Assembly: GCF_025567415.1 (NCBI RefSeq)
Contig: NZ_JAOQJV010000004.1
Coordinates: 1 to 64,000, forward strand
DNA from: Claveliimonas ammoniilytica
GTDB lineage: Bacteria > Bacillota > Clostridia > Lachnospirales > Lachnospiraceae
Length of the DNA stretch: 64,000 nucleotides
Reading direction: 5' to 3'
A program made the position numbers and the translations under genes. Within the stretch, counting starts at the first letter, position 1. The number at the start of each line of letters is the position of its first letter. Of the stretch, positions 45,670-53,353 are shown piece after piece. The notes beneath the pieces are model-generated. The model worked only from the letters and a program-made list of their open reading frames with translations, was not told the origin of the DNA and did not search any database.

Positions 45670-46065
45670 TCAGCTGATCAGTTCTTTCATATTTACGATT
45701 CCATTTTTTCCTCCTTCCATTGCTACTTCCGGAAGACTGTTTAGTGAAATTTCTGTCCTATTCTCCAATACATTAATCAACATTGGTAGATTCAGTCCTG
45801 TCACGCATTGAATATTTTCTTCCCTCAAGCAGGATGCAGTCACATTGCAAGGACTTCCGCCGAGCAGATCGACAAGAACGATCACACCGTCACCATCATC
45901 TAATTCTTTAGATTTCTCTCTTACCTTGCGCAATAGTTCCTGCACATCATCGCCATGATTTAATGTCAGTGCTTCCAGCTTATCGTGATGACCGAAAATC
46001 AACTCCATACTTTTAATAATGGACTCGCTGAAATTTCCGTGAGTCACAACCAACACACCAATCAT
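45670..46065 (-). CDS. PTS mannose-family IIA component (first copy), first gene of the sigma-54 PTS operon
   Basis: This 131-residue IIA has the active His in VTHGNFSES near residue 9 and the LVDLLGGSPCNV loop. It is the first gene behind the -24/-12 promoter at 46107-46122, with a leader of about 30 nt. As the operon's first gene it may also signal sugar flow to the LevR-type activator through the phosphate relay. Confidence 0.92.
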   Translation of the reverse strand: MIGVLVVTHGNFSESIIKSMELIFGHHDKLEALTLNHGDDVQELLRKVREKSKELDDGDGVIVLVDLLGGSPCNVTASCLREENIQCVTGLNLPMLINVLENRTEISLNSLPEVAMEGGKNGIVNMKELIS

Positions 46066-46106
46066 TACCCATCACCTCATTTCTTTTTTCTTTTATTTAT
46101 TTATAG

Positions 46107-46122
46107 AGCAAATTGCGTGCCA
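46107..46122 (-). promoter_or_regulatory. Sigma-54 (-24/-12) promoter of the PTS operon
   Basis: The minus strand reads TGGCAC-GCAAT-TTGCT, a full match to the consensus TGGCAC-N5-TTGC[AT]. The expected start of transcription is about 12 nt past the GC of the -12 element, giving a leader of about 30 nt before IIA. AACACAC lies exactly 5 nt upstream of TGGCAC. Confidence 0.9.
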
Positions 46123-46127
46123 GCTTT

Positions 46128-46156
46128 GTGTGTTGTTTTTCTGCATAAAGTGTGTT
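46128..46156 (-). promoter_or_regulatory. Paired AACACAC heptamers upstream of the PTS sigma-54 promoter
   Basis: The minus strand has AACACAC at 46128-46134 and again at 46150-46156, in direct orientation with a 22-bp period (about two helix turns). The proximal copy has the same 5-nt spacing to TGGCA as at both other -24/-12 promoters in this module. It is a candidate activator, sigma or repressor contact. Confidence 0.55.
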
Positions 46157-46164
46157 TAGACAAA

Positions 46165-46211
46165 AAAGTATCGATCTATAACGCATTACCTGCGTCATAA
46201 ACCGATACTTT
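46165..46211 (-). terminator. Terminator of the levR-type gene, with an inner palindrome
   Basis: AAAGTATCG pairs with CGATACTTT, enclosing a second arm TAACGCA/TGCGTCA (one G-U pair) around a TTACC loop. TTTTTT follows on the minus strand. It begins 4 bp after the stop codon and separates the regulator from the PTS promoter. Its inner palindrome is centred about 90 bp upstream of the expected PTS transcription start, so it could also act as an upstream activator site. Confidence 0.85.
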
Positions 46212-46215
46212 CATC

Positions 46216-48930
46216 TTATATATTTTCCATCATTTCTATCAAATACACAATTTCTGAATCCGGAATATCAATATGCAACATATGTTCAATATCTCCCAAA
46301 CTCTGCTTGATTCTATTAAACAGTGTCTCATACTTCTTTTTTATCTCTTCCGTCTGTTTATGCTGTATAATTTCTCCCTGCATAATACGTTCCAGCATAC
46401 ATGCCGTATGAATTACATAACGAAATTTAATATCCTTTCTGTTTTTCCCCTGAGTCGTCAGTTCCTCAAACGATTTCAGTAGCAATGGAATAATCTTTGC
46501 CGGATTAAGAAAAGCCAGTATCCCCGAAAGCGTCTCAGCTAATATTTCTGTCTTTACATCGCTCTCCTGTTCATTCGAAATATTCAAATCCGATGCATTC
46601 GATAATATATGTTCCAGCCGACGCATTCCCTCCCCCGCAATCAATTCATCGACAGAAATATATGGTACACCGTCCAATTTCAAATCTACTGTTCCAACTA
46701 CAGCATCAATCCTTTTCCGCTGCAGTCCCTCTTTCCCATTCTGCACGTCTACGGCCTGCCTGAAATCCATGCACTGTATATGCACCATATCTTTCAATGC
46801 TCCTGGGAGCATTTCCATGATAATATCTTTGATTTTTACAGCTGTTCCCTGTCCGGTAAAACATGTCGTTATAATCCTGTGCTGGATACACCCCATATTC
46901 TTCTCATCTTGATTCTTTATCAGGAACTGAAATGTCTGTTTCAAATCTGCATAGATTTCATCCAAGGACATATCTTGCATCAATGACTTTCTTAATGCTT
47001 CCAGCACAATCGCGGTCGAAGCAAGTGTTATGGTTCTCACTTTAATTCCGGTTTTCTGTTCAATCAATTCTCCCATCATGGTCAGTGAACCCATATCAGT
47101 TAGCAGCAGGACTCCCTTGCCCTCATCGATTTCCTTCACCATTGCCACAGCTTTTTCAAACATAATTTCAGTAGACATATCCAACGGCATATCAAGTGCT
47201 TTACAATGATCCGTATTCATCAGCTGATTAACAACTTCTGACATACTGCTCGCAGTTGAATTACCATGAGCCATAACCATTATGCCTGTATACTGTTTTA
47301 TCTGTTCATTCGAAACACATAAAAACATTGTCAGGTATACCAATTCTCGTTCTGGTATCTGAACATCGAGTTCCTCTTCCAGTAGCCTTTTAATTGTCTT
47401 TGCTACTCGAAATTCTTTCGGATGATTTAATGCAATGTCACTGCCAACCTCTTCCCTTATCGGAATTCCGTTTTCAATCCGTTCGAGCATGGCATTTACG
47501 TGCATTGTCATTCCAATCTTAGCCTGTTCAGATAATTTTCTTTCCAACCGCACTTCTGCAAATTGAATCACTTCTTCAACTGCATAATACACATTGGCAT
47601 TTATAATTTTCAACAGATTCTTTCTGCCATCCTCCTGATCTGTCACATGATATTTTTCCATCAGCTGTTCCATATATCGGTCCAGATCTTCCTGTAATAT
47701 CCCTGTAATCTGCCCCTTTGTTCTTCCCTGCTGTTTAAAAGTCTGATATTTCTCCGAAATAATATCATATAGCGACTGTTTTTGATTGCCGATTGTTTCT
47801 TCACCTTCAAAAAAATGATAATCATCCGAATATCTCAAAAAATCAATCAGATCATTCTTTTGATTTTGATGTTCTAAACGGCCTTTTTGGATATACTCAG
47901 GCAGTACCGGCAATTCCACCGTAACATACTGCAGTTTATCTACCTTATACTGTAAAAAGGCTCTTGCACAGACCAGCTGAATATCTGCTTTCAGCTGTCC
48001 GATATTGCCTGGACAATAATATAACAGAAGTGCTATGAGTGCCTCTTTATAAACTCTGATCGGCACTCCCACCTTTTTTTGTTCATTTACAAAGAACATC
48101 TCTATCAGCTGCAGACGTTCCACTATAGGGCGTTCATTCAATGCTGGCAAATGGATTACAACAGGCATACGCCGCAAAAATGTCTTTAAAAGAACTGTAT
48201 TAATATTTTCTGTCGTAGCACCGATAATCAGTACATCTGCCTCTCTGAATTTATCTGTTTCACCCAGACGCCGATAGATTCCTTTGTCCATCAATAAAAA
48301 TAGCATCTCCTGACCTTCCGGAGGCAGGCGGTGAATTTCATCCAACAGCAAAATTCCTCCATCCGCCTGCTCAACAAGTCCAATTTTATCCTTTTCTGCA
48401 CCAGTATAGGCTCCTTTTTTACATCCAAACAACTGTGACAGGATCAGCTGAGGATTTTGTGCATATTCTGCACAATTAAAAACAATCAGTTTTTCCTTTT
48501 CACGAATTATCCCCGATTGTGCCGCATACTCATACATCTTTTCTGCAAATGTTGTTTTTCCCGTCCCAGTCGGTCCAGCCAAAAGTGTATGTAAGCCTCT
48601 TGGTGGATACAAAATTGCTGATTTTCCCTGTTCGATTTGAGATTTCAGCGATCCGTTCCCGCCTATCAGATTGCTAAATGCGGTTTTACCGTCTTTTTCC
48701 TCTGCTTTTTTTACTAACTCTTCACAGACTGATGCTTCCATAAACAGTACCGGTCTACTTTCTGATTTTACTACAAGACCTTCCCGCACCAATTCATTCA
48801 AATCTCTGCTCACGTTACTTCGTTCTAATCCTAACGCCTCTGCAATCGTACCAGAATCTATTCCGGTTTTCGTTTCCTGTTCATCTACCATTTGTCGAAC
48901 ACATTGCAATATTTTTTCTTTTCTATTCAA
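46216..48930 (-). CDS. levR: LevR-type sigma-54-dependent PTS regulator (HTH, AAA+, PRD, EIIA, EIIB-like, PRD)
   Basis: This 904-residue activator opens sigma-54 promoters in response to PTS phosphorylation. Domain order is a winged HTH (about 1-70), AAA+ with Walker A AGPTGTGKT, the sigma-54 contact motif GAYTGA (GAFTGA variant) and Walker B ILLLDEIHR, PRD1 (about 450-545), a mannose-type EIIA domain with His in MVMAHGNSTA, an EIIB-like segment with Cys in TCFTGQGTA, and PRD2 at the end. I prefer TTG 48930, with GAGAGGG 8 nt upstream, over ATG 48981, which lacks a ribosome site. It lies between the transketolase operon and the PTS operon it should control. Confidence 0.92.
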   Translation of the reverse strand: MNRKEKILQCVRQMVDEQETKTGIDSGTIAEALGLERSNVSRDLNELVREGLVVKSESRPVLFMEASVCEELVKKAEEKDGKTAFSNLIGGNGSLKSQIEQGKSAILYPPRGLHTLLAGPTGTGKTTFAEKMYEYAAQSGIIREKEKLIVFNCAEYAQNPQLILSQLFGCKKGAYTGAEKDKIGLVEQADGGILLLDEIHRLPPEGQEMLFLLMDKGIYRRLGETDKFREADVLIIGATTENINTVLLKTFLRRMPVVIHLPALNERPIVERLQLIEMFFVNEQKKVGVPIRVYKEALIALLLYYCPGNIGQLKADIQLVCARAFLQYKVDKLQYVTVELPVLPEYIQKGRLEHQNQKNDLIDFLRYSDDYHFFEGEETIGNQKQSLYDIISEKYQTFKQQGRTKGQITGILQEDLDRYMEQLMEKYHVTDQEDGRKNLLKIINANVYYAVEEVIQFAEVRLERKLSEQAKIGMTMHVNAMLERIENGIPIREEVGSDIALNHPKEFRVAKTIKRLLEEELDVQIPERELVYLTMFLCVSNEQIKQYTGIMVMAHGNSTASSMSEVVNQLMNTDHCKALDMPLDMSTEIMFEKAVAMVKEIDEGKGVLLLTDMGSLTMMGELIEQKTGIKVRTITLASTAIVLEALRKSLMQDMSLDEIYADLKQTFQFLIKNQDEKNMGCIQHRIITTCFTGQGTAVKIKDIIMEMLPGALKDMVHIQCMDFRQAVDVQNGKEGLQRKRIDAVVGTVDLKLDGVPYISVDELIAGEGMRRLEHILSNASDLNISNEQESDVKTEILAETLSGILAFLNPAKIIPLLLKSFEELTTQGKNRKDIKFRYVIHTACMLERIMQGEIIQHKQTEEIKKKYETLFNRIKQSLGDIEHMLHIDIPDSEIVYLIEMMENI

Positions 48931-49075
48931 GTCTTTAACCCTCTCTTCTAGTAAATCAATGCACCAACCAGGCGTTTCCATCTATCGTTTAAAAGAATTC
49001 TATCATTTTCTCTACTAGGAGTCCAGAATACAGAGCTATCTTATTCCGATATCATTCCATCTGCCAGCATTTGTT

Positions 49076-50089
49076 CTAGTTAAATGTAATAATTCCTTTT
49101 ATGTATTCTTTTGGATTTGTTGTAAGCAGTTGGAAGCCTTCATTAATCTCTGTGACTGGAATTCTGTGTGTAATCAGTTTATCTGTTGGGAAAATATCTT
49201 TTACATACGCATCCACTGCCTTTTTTAGCACATCCATATAGTTTTCACAGTACCAAGGATGAACTACATGAATAATCGGAGAACGATACATCATATTATA
49301 AGCCATTTCCTCTGTAAATATTTCATTTTTCGTATACATAGACGGTGCAAGGATCTTTCCTCTTCCTGCAATTCTAATAATCTGCAATGCTGATGCCAGG
49401 CCTTTTAAGCTTCCTGTTATTTCAATAACTACATCAAATCCTTTTCCCTTTGTAATGTTCATCATGCTTGACTGTAAATCTTCCTGCAAAGGGCATATAG
49501 TTTCAGAAGCTCCGTATTTTTCTGCCAGTTTCAGACGATCTGAATCAAAATCAATTGCTGTTAGACTTCCCAATCTATCATTTTTCAATCCAGCTATTGC
49601 CAATAGTCCCATAAATCCACATCCAATCACAGCTACATGATCACCAAAACGTGGATTCGCTGCCTGAACAATATTTGCAACACACATCATTGGTTCTCCA
49701 AGACAGGCATCAATAGGTTTCTCCGTATCTGGAATTTTAACAAGACGTTTATTTTCATTCAGCATCATATGACTTGTAAAGCATTCAGAAGATACTCCTG
49801 TCACATAATCTCCCGTCTTAAATTTCGTAACACTTCTCCCTATTTCCTGTACTACAGCTACAGGCTCATGTCCCAGTCCCATTGGATATTGGATATTTTT
49901 CACCATGGCTTCAAAACCCAGTGGACTTTTGCCCATTGCACTTGTTCCCAGATATGCAGGAACATCTGAATGACATAAACCTACACTAATCATTTTCAAT
50001 AATACTTCATCTTCTTTTAGTTCCGGCATCTGCTCTTCATATAATTCAAAATGACCAGCCCTCGTCAGTTTTGCTTTTATCCGTTTCAT
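49076..50089 (-). CDS. Zinc-binding medium-chain alcohol dehydrogenase without structural-zinc cluster
   Basis: This 337-residue MDR enzyme has catalytic zinc motifs GLCHSDVPAY and GLGHEPVAVV. Its NAD-binding motif is VIGCGFMGLL, followed by Asp (TAIDFDSDR), indicating NAD rather than NADP. The four-Cys structural zinc lobe present in the PTS-operon dehydrogenase is missing (GVSSECFTSH instead). It overlaps the transketolase C-subunit gene by 4 bp (ATGA). The likely role is oxidation of a polyol or polyol phosphate to a ketose for the transketolase. Confidence 0.85.
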   Translation of the reverse strand: MKRIKAKLTRAGHFELYEEQMPELKEDEVLLKMISVGLCHSDVPAYLGTSAMGKSPLGFEAMVKNIQYPMGLGHEPVAVVQEIGRSVTKFKTGDYVTGVSSECFTSHMMLNENKRLVKIPDTEKPIDACLGEPMMCVANIVQAANPRFGDHVAVIGCGFMGLLAIAGLKNDRLGSLTAIDFDSDRLKLAEKYGASETICPLQEDLQSSMMNITKGKGFDVVIEITGSLKGLASALQIIRIAGRGKILAPSMYTKNEIFTEEMAYNMMYRSPIIHVVHPWYCENYMDVLKKAVDAYVKDIFPTDKLITHRIPVTEINEGFQLLTTNPKEYIKGIITFN

Positions 50090-51054
50090 TTTTTGCTTTT
50101 CCTTTCTATTGCTTTCTCTGCTTTTTTCACAATATCTTCTGCGGTCAGATGGAATCTCTTCTTTAAATACTCCATATCTCCAACCTCTCCAAATTCATCT
50201 TCTATGCCAATCCGTTCTACCGGTACCGGCAGGTTTTCTGCAAGCACCTCGCATACCGCACTTCCAAGACCGTTATACATAGAATGGTTTTCTGCTGTAA
50301 CAACTGCACCTGTTTCTTCTGCACATTTCAGGACAAGTTCCTTATCTAATGGCTTAATAGTAAACATATCTACCACTCTGGCAGAAATACCTTTTTCTGC
50401 TAAAACATCTGCTGCCTTCAAGGACTCTGCCGTCATAATTCCACTCGCTATAATTGTCACATCTGTACCTTCTCTGAGTTCTTTCCCTTTTCCAATCTCA
50501 AACTCTTCCTGACTGTCATACAACCTGACAACCGCTTTTCTGGCACATCTTATATAATACATTCCTTTTAAATCCACCAACTGATGAAGCAGTTTTTCTA
50601 ACATCACTTCATCCGTTGGCTCTATAATTGTCAGTTCTGGAAAAGCCCGCAATGCGGCTACATCTTCAAATGGCATATGTGTTCCTCCGTTGTAAGCCGC
50701 CATAATTCCCGGATCTGAGCCAACTAATTTTACGTTCGCATGAGAATAGCATCCAGAAATAAAAATCTGATCATTTGCTCTTCTAGATATAAACGGTGCA
50801 AACGAATGTACAAACGGGATTTTCCCTGCTGCAGACATACCACATGCTACGCCAACCATATTTGCTTCCTGAATTCCGCAATTAACAAGTTGTCCCGGAT
50901 ATTGATCGATTTCATCCATTTTACTACCCATAATACAACCACCGAGATCTGCTTCTAATTCAACTACATTCTTATTTTCCCGCATTATTTTTGTAATCGT
51001 ATCTGAATATACTCCGGCCATTTTTCTTTCAGATACTGTATATGTTTTTTTCAT
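50086..51054 (-). CDS. Transketolase, C-terminal subunit
   Basis: This 322-residue protein covers the pyrimidine-binding and C-terminal domains of transketolase (catalytic Glu in VELEADLGG; DMFTIKPLD). It must pair with the N-terminal subunit encoded 14 bp upstream to form an active enzyme that moves two-carbon units between ketose and aldose phosphates. Split transketolases are frequent in carbohydrate operons of clostridia. Confidence 0.9.
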   Translation of the reverse strand: MKKTYTVSERKMAGVYSDTITKIMRENKNVVELEADLGGCIMGSKMDEIDQYPGQLVNCGIQEANMVGVACGMSAAGKIPFVHSFAPFISRRANDQIFISGCYSHANVKLVGSDPGIMAAYNGGTHMPFEDVAALRAFPELTIIEPTDEVMLEKLLHQLVDLKGMYYIRCARKAVVRLYDSQEEFEIGKGKELREGTDVTIIASGIMTAESLKAADVLAEKGISARVVDMFTIKPLDKELVLKCAEETGAVVTAENHSMYNGLGSAVCEVLAENLPVPVERIGIEDEFGEVGDMEYLKKRFHLTAEDIVKKAEKAIERKSKK

Positions 51055-51068
51055 TTTCTATAATCCTC

Positions 51069-51893
51069 CTATCGTTTCAATTTATTGACTGCATCTTCCG
51101 CCTGCTCTGCTGACACGTTAATATGATGATTTTTTAATATATTTTCCGCAAAGGAACATCCTTTTCCCTTTATTGTGTTCATCACAATCACATGAGGTCT
51201 TTCATCATTATTTCTCGCAGTTGTAATTGCAGTATTTAATTCATTAATGTTATGTCCATCTACTTCCTGAACATCCCAATGAAAACTACGGAATTTTTCA
51301 GCAAAGCTATCCATGTTGCATATTTTAGACGTCATATTGTCCAACTGCTGCTTGTTGTCATCAACAAACAGAATCAGATTACCAAGTTTTTGCTGTGCAG
51401 CAAACATAACAGCTTCCCAGTTCTGCCCTTCCTGGCTTTCTCCATCACCAATAATACAGAAAATTGTATTTTCTTTTTGTTCAATCTTCTTAGCGAACGC
51501 GATTCCGGCAGCCACCGATAGTCCCTGTCCCAGTGAACCGGTTGTCACATCAATTCCCGGTGTCTTTGAATGATCGCAGTGGCTCGGCAATCTTGTTCCC
51601 GGCTGATTTAGGGTATCCAGCCAATCCATTGGGAAAAAGCCTTTCAACGCCAACGCTGCATACACTGCCGGGCCCGCATGACCTTTCGAGCAGATCAACC
51701 AATCCCGTTCTTCCCATTCTGGATTATCTGCATCATATTTCATCTGTTCTCCGTACAACACACTAAGAAGATCACATATACTCATCGCGCCTCCCATATG
51801 TCCGAAACCTCTTGTTTTCATCTGACGGATTGTCTGAATCCGTATATCCGTGGCAAATTTTTCTAATTCTTCTACTCTTTTCTCTGTTAACAT
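51069..51893 (-). CDS. Transketolase, N-terminal subunit
   Basis: This 274-residue protein covers the thiamine-diphosphate-binding domain. The cofactor motif GDGESQEGQNWEA (GDG...N) and the conserved His in GHMGGAMS and SKGHAGPA are visible. I chose ATG 51893 (GGAG, 8 nt upstream) over a GTG three codons earlier. It is the first gene behind the -24/-12 promoter at 51934-51949. Confidence 0.92.
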   Translation of the reverse strand: MLTEKRVEELEKFATDIRIQTIRQMKTRGFGHMGGAMSICDLLSVLYGEQMKYDADNPEWEERDWLICSKGHAGPAVYAALALKGFFPMDWLDTLNQPGTRLPSHCDHSKTPGIDVTTGSLGQGLSVAAGIAFAKKIEQKENTIFCIIGDGESQEGQNWEAVMFAAQQKLGNLILFVDDNKQQLDNMTSKICNMDSFAEKFRSFHWDVQEVDGHNINELNTAITTARNNDERPHVIVMNTIKGKGCSFAENILKNHHINVSAEQAEDAVNKLKR

Positions 51894-51933
51894 TTTCCAC
51901 ACTCCTTTGTTTTATTTTTTATTATTTTAATAA

Positions 51934-51949
51934 AGCAAAAAACATGCCA
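51934..51949 (-). promoter_or_regulatory. Sigma-54 (-24/-12) promoter of the transketolase-dehydrogenase operon
   Basis: The minus strand reads TGGCAT-GTTTT-TTGCT, one base from consensus. The expected transcript starts about 30 nt before the transketolase ATG. AACACAC lies exactly 5 nt upstream. It is divergent from the rpoN promoter, with 37 bp between the two elements. Confidence 0.87.
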
Positions 51950-51954
51950 TTTTA

Positions 51955-51981
51955 GTGTGTTCTTTTCAAAATTTAACACAC
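51955..51981. promoter_or_regulatory. Inverted AACACAC/GTGTGTT pair between divergent sigma-54 promoters
   Basis: GTGTGTT (51955-51961) and AACACAC (51975-51981) form a 7-bp inverted repeat with a 13-bp gap. Each arm points to one promoter with a 5-nt spacing to its TGGCA. It is a natural candidate for a shared operator controlling rpoN and the transketolase operon. Confidence 0.6.
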
Positions 51982-51986
51982 AAATT

Positions 51987-52002
51987 TGGCACGTTTTTTG
52001 CT
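51987..52002 (+). promoter_or_regulatory. Sigma-54 (-24/-12) promoter upstream of rpoN itself
   Basis: The plus strand reads TGGCAC-GTTTT-TTGCT, a full consensus match. The expected start is near 52012, only a couple of bases before the AGGAGGTGA ribosome site. The leader would be about 20 nt with its Shine-Dalgarno at the 5' end. AACACAC is 5 nt upstream. Confidence 0.88.
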
Positions 52003-52031
52003 ATTATAAATTATAGGAGGTGATATTCATT

Positions 52032-53336
52032 ATGGAACAAGGTTTTATTTTTTCCCAAAAGCAACAACTGATATTCAGTCAAAAACAGATTCAATCTTTA
52101 AAACTGCTTGCCATGGACAACTATGAATTAAGTACTTTTTTGCAGGAAGAATATAATGAAAACCCTTTATTGGATGTAAAAAACTCAGATTCTGCAGTTA
52201 GTCGCCCCTTTTCAAAGGCATCAGTAACATCGGATGAGACATTCCAGCCAGAGATACGCGCTCTTGATAATAATTACCTCGTTGATTTTATCATGAACCA
52301 GATCCATTATTCCGAGTTCAGCACATTAGAATTAAAAATCATGAAGTTGATGATCCTTTTAATGGATGACAAGGGATTCTTTCCATATACGCCAGAGGAT
52401 CTGATGGAGTTGTATCACATTCCTGCTGAATCCTCTGCAAAATGTCTTGGCATTTTACAAACTTTGGAACCTTCTGGAATATTCCAGCCGGATATTGCCC
52501 ATTACCTCCTGTATCAGCTTCACATCAACGGCATTGAAAATCAATCTTATACCCGCTTGATTTTAAATCATCTCGATGATATTGCATCTGGAAATCTGAG
52601 AACTATTGCAGATGACCTCGCCATCTCTGTTCCTGAAGTCCGGCAGATGATCCGGCTGGTTAAACTTTTACCGCCTCCCCCGCTAACAGGCATTGGAGAC
52701 TCCACAAACGAATATATCATTCCTGATATAATTGTTGAAAAATCTGAAAACAACTGGAATATCTCTCTGAATGATAACTGGATAGAAAATTATAGTTTAA
52801 ATGATTACTATATCCACATGATGCAGATATCTACAGACGCGCTTTTAAAAGATTACTTTGAGAAAAAATACAAACGGGTACATTTTATTTTCCAACAGAT
52901 TGAACAGCGACGGAACACAATTCTTGCGATTTCAAATTCCGTTGTACAACGTCAGGAAGCTTTTTTCAACGGAACTGCACCCTTACATCCCATGACAATG
53001 TCTGATGTTGCAGACGAATTAAATCTTTCTGTCTCAACCATTAGCCGCGGCATAAAAAATAAATACATCCAATATCCAAATGGTATCGTTCCTCTCAAAT
53101 CATTGTTCTCTACAGGATTATCACAGACAGGCAATGAAGAAATCAGTTGTTCACAGGTTACTCTTCTATTACATCAACTGATTCAACATGAAAATAAAGC
53201 GAAACCATTTAGCGATCAGGCTCTTACTAACGCCCTCATTCAAAAAGGTATACATATATCTAGAAGAACCGTAACTAAGTATCGGACATTAGCAAACATC
53301 CCTAATGCTTCCGAAAGAAAAGCAACACTGATTTAA
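52032..53336 (+). CDS. rpoN: RNA polymerase sigma-54 factor RpoN
   Basis: This 434-residue alternative sigma factor directs RNA polymerase to -24/-12 promoters and needs an AAA+ activator. The Gln/Leu-rich region I (SQKQQLIFSQKQ...LQEEYNENPLLD), the core-binding region, the HTH region III (ADELNLSVSTISRGI) and the RpoN box (SRRTVTKYR, classically ARRTVAKYR) are present. I chose ATG 52032 behind AGGAGGTGA. The gene lies next to a sigma-54 activator and has its own -24/-12 promoter, so it is probably autoregulated. Its stop codon sits in the loop of the terminator. Confidence 0.95.
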   Translation: MEQGFIFSQKQQLIFSQKQIQSLKLLAMDNYELSTFLQEEYNENPLLDVKNSDSAVSRPFSKASVTSDETFQPEIRALDNNYLVDFIMNQIHYSEFSTLELKIMKLMILLMDDKGFFPYTPEDLMELYHIPAESSAKCLGILQTLEPSGIFQPDIAHYLLYQLHINGIENQSYTRLILNHLDDIASGNLRTIADDLAISVPEVRQMIRLVKLLPPPPLTGIGDSTNEYIIPDIIVEKSENNWNISLNDNWIENYSLNDYYIHMMQISTDALLKDYFEKKYKRVHFIFQQIEQRRNTILAISNSVVQRQEAFFNGTAPLHPMTMSDVADELNLSVSTISRGIKNKYIQYPNGIVPLKSLFSTGLSQTGNEEISCSQVTLLLHQLIQHENKAKPFSDQALTNALIQKGIHISRRTVTKYRTLANIPNASERKATLI

Positions 53337-53353
53337 CAGTGTTGCTTTTCTTT
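53314..53353. terminator. Bidirectional terminator overlapping both rpoN and lysC stop codons
   Basis: A perfect 17-bp stem (AAAGAAAAGCAACACTG and complement) has a 6-nt loop. The rpoN stop TAA lies in the loop and the last bases of the convergent lysC stop lie in the right arm. It closes the sigma-54 module on the right. Confidence 0.9.
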
